Positions 1 to 5,926 of a stretch of 7,095 nt of DNA are shown here, piece by piece; the first letter of the stretch is position 1; every line of letters starts with the position of its first letter. Both the position numbers and the translations under genes were made by a program. The notes under the pieces were generated by a model that saw only the letters and a program-made list of their open reading frames with translations, ran no database searches and was not told the origin of the DNA. The DNA comes from JAADDK01 sp964425415 (GTDB taxonomy: Archaea > Thermoplasmatota > Thermoplasmata > Thermoplasmatales > Aciduliprofundaceae), in assembly GCA_964425415.1 (NCBI GenBank), contig CAYRMJ010000069.1, positions 1-7,095 of the forward strand, given 5' to 3'.

Positions 1-570
1 ATGAATGAAGAGGAGAAGGTACACATTGAGAACATAGTGGCGTCCACTGCACTTGCAGACAAGCTGGATCTGGGAAAGATTGCACTCACGCTTGACGGGG
101 CTGAGTACGAACCTGAGCAGTTTCCGGGATTGATATACAGGCTTCAGGAGCCAAAAACTGCAGTTTTGATATTCAGAAGTGGAAAGGTGAACTGCACGGG
201 GGCAAAGGACATAGAGAGCGTGAAAAAGACAATAAACATATTGGTTGAAAAACTAAAGCAGGCTGGAATAGATGTGTATGAGAATCCAAAAATAGTGGTT
301 CAGAACATAGTTGCTGTTTACGACCTTGAAACGGAGCTGAATCTCACGAACATAGCCCTCAGCTTGGGACTTGAGAACGTGGAGTACGAGCCAGAGCAAT
401 TTCCGGGGCTGGTTTACAGGGTTGAGGAGCCGAAGGTTGTGCTGCTGCTCTTCGGCTCTGGTAAGGTTGTGTGCACAGGTGCAAAGAAGAAGGAGGAGAT
501 TGTGGAAGCTATTAAGAAGCTCAAAAGCGATTTGAGAAGCGTGGGTCTGATTGGCGAAAATAATATATAG
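1..570 (+). CDS. tbp: TATA-binding protein (TBP), archaeal general transcription factor
   Basis: TBP binds the TATA box and, with TFB, recruits archaeal RNA polymerase. The 189-residue product is two direct repeats of the saddle fold, about residues 8-90 and 99-181, close to the usual archaeal length of 180-190. Each repeat carries the signature EYEPEQFPGL(I/V)YR followed by a strand ending F-x-SGK-V-x-CTGAK. The four phenylalanines that wedge into DNA in the family are all present: F41 and F58 in repeat 1, F134 and F151 in repeat 2. There is no acidic C-terminal tail like that of some archaeal TBPs. The ATG is the first base of the window, so its promoter and ribosome binding site are out of view, but the N-terminus (MNEEEKVHIENIV) leads directly into the first strand and looks complete. 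The TAG stop lies inside the probable TATA box of the downstream 5S gene. Confidence 0.97.
   Translation: MNEEEKVHIENIVASTALADKLDLGKIALTLDGAEYEPEQFPGLIYRLQEPKTAVLIFRSGKVNCTGAKDIESVKKTINILVEKLKQAGIDVYENPKIVVQNIVAVYDLETELNLTNIALSLGLENVEYEPEQFPGLVYRVEEPKVVLLLFGSGKVVCTGAKKKEEIVEAIKKLKSDLRSVGLIGENNI
558..570 (+). promoter_or_regulatory. Probable TATA box/BRE of the 5S rRNA gene, overlapping the tbp stop codon
   Basis: The sequence TAATATATAG at 561-570 is an archaeal TATA-type element, preceded by purine-rich GCGAAAA (554-560) that could serve as BRE. Its centre, near 565, is 26 nt upstream of the first base of the 5S terminal stem at 591, the standard archaeal spacing. The tbp stop codon TAG (568-570) is part of the element. 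Spacing and composition are seen directly; promoter activity is inferred. Confidence 0.65.
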
Positions 571-590
571 TCCCTCCCAATATCGGGTTT

Positions 591-714
591 GGGTGACGGT
601 CAAAGCGGCGGGGAAACACCCGGTCCCATTCCGAACCCGGAAGTTAAGCCCGCCCACGTACCGTGTGCGTACTGGGATGCGCGAGCTCCCGGGAAGCACG
701 GTTCGCTGTCACCC
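591..714 (+). rRNA. rrf: 5S ribosomal RNA
   Basis: This is the 5S RNA of the large ribosomal subunit. The ends pair as the terminal helix: GGGTGAC at 591-597 with GTCACCC at 708-714, extendable by T590-A715. Inside are the hallmark loop C region CCCATTCCGAACCCGGAAG (626-644) and TTAAGCCCGCC (645-655), then the helix IV/V arm GTACTGGGATGC (669-680) ... CTCCCGGGAA (686-695). The 124-nt length is normal. No 16S, 23S or tRNA gene adjoins it, so it is an unlinked 5S gene, as known for Thermoplasmata-type archaea. It lies 20 nt after tbp, apparently with its own TATA box, and converges on the glycoside hydrolase gene ending at 729. Exact ends could shift by a base or two. Confidence 0.95.
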
Positions 715-720
715 ATTCTC

Positions 721-730
721 AAAAAATTTT
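721..730. terminator. Compact A6T4 terminator between convergent 5S and hydrolase genes
   Basis: AAAAAATTTT lies between the 5S end (714) and the stop codon of the minus-strand hydrolase gene (729-731). Read on the minus strand it gives T6 just after that stop, a typical archaeal oligo-T termination signal. It would keep the hydrolase transcript from running antisense through 5S. On the plus strand it gives only T4 after 5S; a second run, TTTTTCTTCT at 743-752, lies just beyond. Termination is inferred from base composition only. Confidence 0.45.
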
Positions 731-2972
731 AAAGATGCTTGGTTTTTCTTCTAAATCTTCCAAAGATTATGGTAAGCGTAATTAGTATGGGCATAAATGT
801 AGGCGTTGAAAATTCAGGGACTGTTTGTGAATAGAGGCCCGCATGGTCCACATACGCATCGTTGCTTGGCATGTAGAAGCCCAGATATCCCGTGGAAGGA
901 AGGTACGAGGAGACATCAATGTTTTCCATGACTCTCTGTCCATCTATGTACACGTCCATTCTTCCGCTCGCAATCCTTATGAAGAATGTGTTTTCATTCT
1001 GAGGTATGTACGGGGTGGATGCTGAGGCAATTGAATGCTCTGAGCCGTCAAAATGCAAAATCTCGGCGGTGCCATTCGGATTCAGCCTGAATCCTAAGTA
1101 ATCGTCTTCACTCTCCGCATATATGAATGTTAGCGCATTGGACCCGTAATCCGAACGGGCGCGATAACTGAAATAAACATCTCCGCTGTGTTCTCCCTTT
1201 TTGAAAACCATGCCAGATATCAGCATCTCTCCTCCGGAGGTGTATGCGTTACCACTTTGAACAGTCCAGTTGTCCATCGTGTTCATCTCGTCGCTCATTT
1301 CAACGCTGAGAGCTGGGTCATACACCATTATGCTCCCATGGTATGTTTCTCCAAACCATTCCACATACTCCCTCACCATTCTCCACGAGAATGAGTACTT
1401 ACCCGGAACCTGAGGTGCGGTTATATTGAAAGAGAAGGTGTATGAGTCTCCGGGATAAACTTCCTTGCCGCTCTGTATTTCCACTCTGCCAGTTCCCCAT
1501 ATCAGATTGTCCTGCGGATCCTGTGAGCCTAAGCGATAGTTCCTGTTGCGGTCCCAGTACGTATCGCCAGTGTTTTTCATGCTTATTGTGACTCTTTTCG
1601 TTTCACCACAGTTCATGGATTGTGGATGTTCAGCACTCTCAAACTCTGCATCGTTATTGAGCTGGGTTCCTGTGAAATTGTCACGAAACGCGTACCCGTT
1701 TTTCTTCAATCGGTAACTGGTGTCGTAAAGGCCAAAATGCAGCTCTGAGGAAGGTGTGTTTGGAGGCACACCAGAATCGGAGAAATCAAGCAAGGTCCAT
1801 ACCGAAGGGTACACGCCCTCGTAGTTCTTTATCACATTCAAATTATCCTTCATCCACTCTGCAACATCATCTTCGTTCCACGGCACAGGGTCTCCATTTG
1901 AGTACTTTCCGCCAGTGGGCCTGCCCATCTCCTCTATCAATACGGGTCTGTGAATAACTGCCCTTAGCTTGGAGAGAGCATCGTTAAGCACAGCAGTGTC
2001 TTCGTACCAGTGAAATATCACAAAATCGCCGTAGTTGTTTATGTCATTTCTGATTATGCATGGTCCCAGTTCCACGCGCACATCGTCAAAGTCCACGGTG
2101 CTTCCGCCCTCAGCCTGAAGTGCAAGACCGCCGTATATGTTTCCGCTGCTGTTTATGGGATTATCGTCCCAGAAGTAAATCACTCTGTTTCCGTCAAAGT
2201 ACACTTCTGTTTCGTTCCTGAAAGATACTATGTGAAAAGTGTGCCATGTTAGCGGATCCTTGGATACGTTCACATTCGCCAGCATGTTGTGCCACACGCC
2301 ATTCTGCATCTTTGCAAGCTCCAGATATTCGTCCGTTTTGAGTATGAGAGCGTAGTAATTGTTGTCATCAATGTACCTGAATAGAATTCTGCCAACATTC
2401 CATGATTCGCTACCAGCACTCTCAGTTTTCATTCTCAACGTTATGTTCAGGCCCCACTTGCTCCACCATGAATGGTCCTTGGCAACAGAGATTCCATTAT
2501 AACCCCTGAAAAAGCCTGAGTTTGTGTCCCATGCGCCCGATTCAATATCCCAGTTTCCGCTTCCGCTGCTGAAATCATCGTTCAGAACAATCGTGTTGGT
2601 TATTGTTCTATCCCCCAAGAACCAGCCGTACTCGCCCACGGATACGAGATGGTTGTGGTCATCGCTTTTCACCTCGTTGATGATTTGAGATATGTAGTTC
2701 ATTATGTACGGTTTGCTGGCGTACGGAGTCCATCCTCCATAGTAGTAATGATCAGGCTCGTTTCTCACGTCCCAAGCGAATATTCGGGGATCGTCTTTGA
2801 ATTTAGTTACTATGCTTCTGACATGCTGGAGCTGGTCATCAATGTTCGTGTACGGATTGCACCAGTCAAGAAGAGTCACTATCGCCTTCATGTTGTACTT
2901 GTCAATTATGCTGAGCATTCTGTCAAGCTTGCTTAAATTCTCAGCATTCACGTTTGCCCCCCCCGAAGGCAT
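729..2972 (-). CDS. Secreted GH5-like glycoside hydrolase, main part of a frameshifted gene (whole gene 729-3282)
   Basis: This frame encodes most of a probable extracellular polysaccharide hydrolase; numbering is for the repaired 850-residue product. A clan GH-A TIM barrel spans about 45-535. E175 in WDVRNEP is the predicted acid/base and E451 in LIEEMGRP the predicted nucleophile; FHWYED (422-427) and SVWTLLDFSD (493-502) look like strands 6 and 8. A beta-sandwich (LamG/DUF1080-like, about 231-405) interrupts the barrel between strands 5 and 6. A four-tryptophan NBR1-type Ig domain follows (about 543-656; YRLGSQDPQDNLIWG, MVREYVEWFGE), then a second beta-sandwich (657-819). VPEF, a hydrophobic stretch and a basic tail (821-850) suggest membrane anchoring or sortase processing. 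The apparent ATG at 2972 is an artefact of the frameshift, since it lacks the secretion signal and the first barrel strands. Substrate is unknown; cellulase, mannanase or a related GH5/GH-A activity is possible. Confidence 0.85.
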   Translation of the reverse strand: MPSGGANVNAENLSKLDRMLSIIDKYNMKAIVTLLDWCNPYTNIDDQLQHVRSIVTKFKDDPRIFAWDVRNEPDHYYYGGWTPYASKPYIMNYISQIINEVKSDDHNHLVSVGEYGWFLGDRTITNTIVLNDDFSSGSGNWDIESGAWDTNSGFFRGYNGISVAKDHSWWSKWGLNITLRMKTESAGSESWNVGRILFRYIDDNNYYALILKTDEYLELAKMQNGVWHNMLANVNVSKDPLTWHTFHIVSFRNETEVYFDGNRVIYFWDDNPINSSGNIYGGLALQAEGGSTVDFDDVRVELGPCIIRNDINNYGDFVIFHWYEDTAVLNDALSKLRAVIHRPVLIEEMGRPTGGKYSNGDPVPWNEDDVAEWMKDNLNVIKNYEGVYPSVWTLLDFSDSGVPPNTPSSELHFGLYDTSYRLKKNGYAFRDNFTGTQLNNDAEFESAEHPQSMNCGETKRVTISMKNTGDTYWDRNRNYRLGSQDPQDNLIWGTGRVEIQSGKEVYPGDSYTFSFNITAPQVPGKYSFSWRMVREYVEWFGETYHGSIMVYDPALSVEMSDEMNTMDNWTVQSGNAYTSGGEMLISGMVFKKGEHSGDVYFSYRARSDYGSNALTFIYAESEDDYLGFRLNPNGTAEILHFDGSEHSIASASTPYIPQNENTFFIRIASGRMDVYIDGQRVMENIDVSSYLPSTGYLGFYMPSNDAYVDHAGLYSQTVPEFSTPTFMPILITLTIIFGRFRRKTKHL

Positions 2973-3282
2973 TGTATTGGATTATTATTCTAACCACGTT
3001 TATTCCCAAAGCATGAGCTCGTGCCATGTCCGTATCTATCACATTCTCTATGCTGAAAAAATGGTCCCACATCTTGTTCCATCCGTAATCGCGAGGAAAG
3101 TAATTCACACCTTTTGGTACGAATACCTTTCCTCCCAAATAGAACTTGTCACCTACAATTGTGATGAATGGATTGTAAGTTCTGTGCTCATATTGGTGTG
3201 TGGGTTGCTCATACACCATGACCATTGCAGGCACGACGCTGAGAAGCACCATGAGTATTGCGAGGGGATAAAGCCACTTCAT
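2941..3282 (-). CDS. N-terminal fragment of the frameshifted GH5-like hydrolase (signal peptide and first barrel strands)
   Basis: This frame holds the true start of the hydrolase. MKWLYPLAILMVLLSVVPAM is a hydrophobic signal peptide, followed by a short linker and then typical GH-A barrel openings: FYLGGKVFVPKGVNYFPRD (strand 1 region, residues 47-65) and MARAHALGINVVRI (strand 2, 86-99). After QYNAFGG (residue 108) the frame runs only five more codons to TGA. Removing one G from the tract at 2957-2964 joins it seamlessly to ANVNAENLSKLDRML in the next frame, which has the expected helix-strand continuation (AIVTLLDW). Read alone it would be a non-functional 113-residue peptide. No Shine-Dalgarno precedes the ATG, and a TATA-like box 27 nt upstream points to a leaderless transcript. 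Confidence 0.85.
   Translation of the reverse strand: MKWLYPLAILMVLLSVVPAMVMVYEQPTHQYEHRTYNPFITIVGDKFYLGGKVFVPKGVNYFPRDYGWNKMWDHFFSIENVIDTDMARAHALGINVVRIIIQYNAFGGGKREC
2957..2964 (-). other. 8-G tract carrying the frameshift in the hydrolase gene
   Basis: The coding strand reads TTC GGG GGG GGC AAA CGT GAA TGC TGA. With eight Gs the signal-peptide frame stops at 2941-2943; with seven it continues as F-G-G-A-N-V-N-A-E through 742 further codons. The sequence alone cannot separate a sequencing error, a real mutation, slippage-based phase variation and transcriptional slippage. Confidence 0.9.
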
Positions 3283-3296
3283 TGTTAATATAAATG

Positions 3297-3302
3297 AAAA
3301 AA
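3297..3302 (-). terminator. Possible oligo-T terminator of the mptD-NTPase-trm1-fen1 cluster
   Basis: A T6 run on the minus strand lies 19 nt beyond the fen1 stop codon (3322-3324). It falls in the 39-nt gap before the hydrolase gene and between that gene's probable TATA box and its ATG. No stem-loop accompanies it, as is usual for archaeal terminators. It is short, so read-through into the hydrolase gene cannot be excluded. Confidence 0.3.
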
Positions 3303-3303
3303 T

Positions 3304-3316
3304 GGTATTTAATTTA
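3304..3316 (-). promoter_or_regulatory. Probable TATA box of the hydrolase gene (leaderless start)
   Basis: On the minus strand the fen1-hydrolase gap contains AAATTAAATACC, with TTAAATA at 3312-3306. Its centre is about 27 nt before the ATG at 3282, so transcription would begin at or within a few bases of the start codon. The lack of a Shine-Dalgarno just upstream (TTAACA then ATG) agrees with a leaderless mRNA. Positions are seen; function is inferred. Confidence 0.4.
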
Positions 3317-3321
3317 TTCCT

Positions 3322-4341
3322 TTAAAACCACGAGTCAAGGCTTCTCTGCTCCCGCACCTTTCTGAACTCCAGCATCTTCTCCATTGCACTTTTGACTCTT
3401 TCCTCCGAGAAATCGTGCTCTTCGCACATGAATTCCAGCAACCCCTCCTCATCAACATCCTTCCACTTCAGCTGATAATCATCGCTCACATTCGGGTTCA
3501 AAAACAGATTGCGAATTTCCTGATAATTCTCAATCACTATGTTTTTTTCCCTCATAACATTCTCCAAGTCTCCATGCTTTTTTATAAGTTTCAGTGCTGT
3601 TTTGGGGCCTATTCCCTTCACTCCGCGATTGTAATCGGTGCCCACCAGTATGCCCAAGTCCACAAGCTGCTCCCGCGTTATTTCCATATTTTTCAAATTC
3701 TCAGCCAAGTCAATTAGCTCAGGCTTTACCTCCACGTAAATCTTCTTTCTCGGCAATTTTCTGCGGCCCGTGATGGCCATGTTTCGCACCAGCCGCGGTG
3801 CGCCGAAAAGCATTGAATCGTAGTCTTGTGAGGCTGATGCATAAGCGTCGCCCTTTGCAGCCATGTACGCGGCCTGAGCCTCTCCCTCGCTGGGCGCCTG
3901 AACCCAAGGCACGCCCATGAAGTTCAGGAGCTTCTTTGATTCTTCCACCATATCTCTGCTTAAATATGTGGCCTGCTGCGCCTTGGTTCTGGCAAGCTCC
4001 TCATCTCCCCGCTCCTTTGCTTCCTGCCACTCCTCTCTCGCTCTTCGCCTTATTTTCATTCTCTCCTCAATGGTGCGCATCTTCAGGTCCGGTGGTCTGC
4101 CATCAAAAACGTACACAGGCTTAATTCCCTCGGCCATGTAATTTGAAGTTCTGTAAAGCAGCCCGGATAGATGCGATGTTACTCGCCCTTGTGAATCCAT
4201 CAGGGGAGTGCCATCCGGCTGTCTTATTATGCTCAGAAATTGATACAATGCGTTGTAGGCATCAATGGCAATCACGCGGCCCTTCAAATCCCCGAACTTA
4301 ATCTCCCTTGCGGTTACAATATCTCCGATGTTAACGCCCAT
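3322..4341 (-). CDS. fen: Flap endonuclease FEN-1
   Basis: This structure-specific 5' nuclease removes RNA-primed flaps during Okazaki fragment maturation and acts in base excision repair with PCNA. The 339-residue length is normal. The XPG N-region is at 1-100 (MGVNIGDIV; D27, D80 in VFDGRPP) and the XPG I-region at about 140-235, with metal ligands E152 and E154 (PSEGEAQAAY), D173 and D175 (SQDYDSMLFG) and D236 (GTDYN). A helix-hairpin-helix motif, GVKGIGPKTAL (240-250), follows. The last eight residues, QRSLDSWF (332-339), form a canonical PCNA-interacting box. The ATG is supported by AAGGTGA (4348-4354) six bases upstream. It lies 35 nt after trm1 on the same strand, so it is probably last in that operon. 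TTTAAAATATGG across the trm1 stop could be an internal promoter, but would place the transcript start inside the Shine-Dalgarno, so I give it little weight. Confidence 0.97.
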   Translation of the reverse strand: MGVNIGDIVTAREIKFGDLKGRVIAIDAYNALYQFLSIIRQPDGTPLMDSQGRVTSHLSGLLYRTSNYMAEGIKPVYVFDGRPPDLKMRTIEERMKIRRRAREEWQEAKERGDEELARTKAQQATYLSRDMVEESKKLLNFMGVPWVQAPSEGEAQAAYMAAKGDAYASASQDYDSMLFGAPRLVRNMAITGRRKLPRKKIYVEVKPELIDLAENLKNMEITREQLVDLGILVGTDYNRGVKGIGPKTALKLIKKHGDLENVMREKNIVIENYQEIRNLFLNPNVSDDYQLKWKDVDEEGLLEFMCEEHDFSEERVKSAMEKMLEFRKVREQRSLDSWF

Positions 4342-4376
4342 TCACGTTCACCTTGTGCCCACATCATATCCATATT

Positions 4377-5384
4377 TTAAAATCTTTTTGTATTTGCTTT
4401 GATTATTGCCTCTATCACCGTATCCTCATCTGCATTTGTCTTTATACCCTGAGGTGAGAAGTGTGTACGATGTGCATCGTATCCCATATCATTCAAAATA
4501 TCAATTATTAAGGAGAGTGAAGGCTGAGATGCGTGAAGTTCAGAGCAAATTTGCGGAATATCGTAGTACATAAAGTGTCTCTCATTTTTCCAGAGATTCA
4601 GGTATTTTTCCAGTTCTGATTTGCTTGGCACTTCAGGCACTTTGGCGTTTTGCAAAAACTCAAAATCGTGGATATCTCCAAGCCAAAGGGGACCACCACA
4701 TCGGCCATTTCCTATGCTCCTTAATGTTCTTTTAGCGTGATTGGAGCCTCTTCTTATTATCACATAGACCCTGTACGCGTGCTTTCTCCAGAGTGAAAAA
4801 ATGGGTTCTATGCCCAAATCAAATCTTGCAGCCATTCTTCCAATGTAGCCTAAAAGTACACGCACACCAACTTCGTGATTTGAAAACTCGGGATTGATGT
4901 GTGCAAGGTACCTTCTCTCAATCCTTCTATTCTTTCCGGACAATGTGGCTGTGTCTGTGGCACTCACTCCCAGAATTCTGGCGCTGCGTATTGCAAGGTC
5001 CAGAAACGGCACGGGCGAGCCGAAGGGGTCAATGTCCACGTAATCAAATCTGCGCTCTGCGAGGAGCGAGTTTGCGTCTCTGTTGGTTATCTCTGCATCC
5101 ACGCGGTTGAGCTTCACGTTCTCCTTTATTATTCGGTACGCATCCTCGCTCGCATCGTTGATCGTGGTTCTAACACCATTCTCAAGAATCATTCTTATCC
5201 CCCTCACTCCCGTGGCTGCGAGAGCATCCAGAGCGCTTCTGACCCGAAGGTTGTGTAGCAGGAAAATGGTCGTGTCTCTGTTGAACACCATCTCTCTGTT
5301 GTAAAACACACCCTCCACCTTTCCCGGCCCGCGCTGATTCACATACGGCGCAATTATCCTCGCTTTTCCCTCTTCTATTATCAC
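4377..5384 (-). CDS. trm1: tRNA (guanine(26)-N2)-dimethyltransferase Trm1, with reduced zinc-binding region
   Basis: Trm1 uses S-adenosylmethionine to methylate N2 of G26 at the junction of the D and anticodon stems of tRNA. The family start (EGKARIIAP, then VFYNREMVFNRD at 26-37) is followed by the SAM-binding loop ALDALAATGVRGIR (51-64), acidic NDASEDAY (77-83) and catalytic motif DIDPFGSPVPFLD (117-129). Further family blocks are SATDTATLSG (141-150), NHEVGVRVLLGYI (169-181), GIEPIFSLWRKHAYRVYV (191-208) and GGPLWLGDIHD (230-240). A winged-helix-like C-terminal part follows. At 335 residues it is shorter than the usual 370-380. The cysteine-rich zinc segment expected before GPLWLG is nearly absent: only C229 remains there, and the whole protein has two cysteines. 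The start is GTG at 5384, overlapping the NTPase stop as GTGA, with AGGGGAG five bases upstream. Confidence 0.94.
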   Translation of the reverse strand: MIIEEGKARIIAPYVNQRGPGKVEGVFYNREMVFNRDTTIFLLHNLRVRSALDALAATGVRGIRMILENGVRTTINDASEDAYRIIKENVKLNRVDAEITNRDANSLLAERRFDYVDIDPFGSPVPFLDLAIRSARILGVSATDTATLSGKNRRIERRYLAHINPEFSNHEVGVRVLLGYIGRMAARFDLGIEPIFSLWRKHAYRVYVIIRRGSNHAKRTLRSIGNGRCGGPLWLGDIHDFEFLQNAKVPEVPSKSELEKYLNLWKNERHFMYYDIPQICSELHASQPSLSLIIDILNDMGYDAHRTHFSPQGIKTNADEDTVIEAIIKANTKRF

Positions 5385-5926
5385 AGCTGCTCCCCTTTTA
5401 TGAGTTTTACAATCTTGAAAGGCAGGAGATTGCGGTTGATTGGCGTGACCTCCAGCATTCTTATGTCGTCTCTTCTTCTAATCTCCTGAAGCAGAGGATT
5501 GCGGGATTTTTTGTGGAGCGTGAGAATCATGTGCTTGTCCAGTTCCAGAATCTCTCGCACAGTGGCAACGAATTTCTTGCTCTCCACTTCCATCTTTCCT
5601 ATCTCATCAATTACGATGACATCCGCTTGGTCCATCGCCATTTCCAGAGCCTTCACTCCAACTGCGTCAAGAACATCAATTTTTATTCCGTAGGGGCCAA
5701 CTTTATACCGCGATTCAAAATCTCTGTGCGCGAATATCTCTCTTTCCTTTGTCATCCAGTTGAGAACATAGAATCCGACCCTGCGATTTCCCTCCTTTAC
5801 CTCCTCCGTGAGCATGCCCCCGACTTTGTAACCCTCCTCCTCAAGCATGGATATGGTTTTCTCAAGAGTGGTTGTCTTTCCAACTCCCGGCAAACCGCTC
5901 AAACCTATTTTCACATACATTTTCAC
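5381..5926 (-). CDS. THEP1-type P-loop nucleoside-triphosphatase
   Basis: This is a small NTPase of the THEP1 family (Pfam NTPase_1), whose members hydrolyse ATP, GTP and other NTPs in vitro; the cellular role is not settled. Visible features are Walker A GLPGVGKT (11-18), a Walker B-type DVIVIDEIGKME (102-113) and the family blocks RVGFYVLNW (49-57) and ESRYKVGPYGIKIDVLDAVG (71-90). The 181-residue length is typical. Two starts are possible: GTG at 5926, which overlaps the mptD stop as GTGA, or ATG at 5920, two codons later. AGGAG lies three bases before the GTG and nine before the ATG, so neither spacing is decisive. Its stop overlaps the trm1 start in the same GTGA manner, so the three genes are probably translationally coupled. 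No membrane segment or second domain is present. Confidence 0.92.
   Translation of the reverse strand: MKMYVKIGLSGLPGVGKTTTLEKTISMLEEEGYKVGGMLTEEVKEGNRRVGFYVLNWMTKEREIFAHRDFESRYKVGPYGIKIDVLDAVGVKALEMAMDQADVIVIDEIGKMEVESKKFVATVREILELDKHMILTLHKKSRNPLLQEIRRRDDIRMLEVTPINRNLLPFKIVKLIKGEQL

Noticed and set aside
253..699. Minus-strand open frame antisense to tbp and 5S
   Set aside because: It covers both a clear TBP coding region and an rRNA gene, and has no recognisable motif.
551..754. Plus-strand open frame across the 5S gene
   Set aside because: Its sequence is fully explained by structured 5S rRNA, and its start lies within tbp.
2970..2972. ATG at 2972 as the true start of the hydrolase
   Set aside because: The residues MPS arise from out-of-frame reading of AAT GCC TTC. 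This start would remove the signal peptide and first two barrel strands that are encoded immediately upstream.
2797..3288. Plus-strand 163-codon frame opposite the hydrolase N-terminus
   Set aside because: It spans the frameshift site antisense to a well-supported gene, and shows no domain or start signal.
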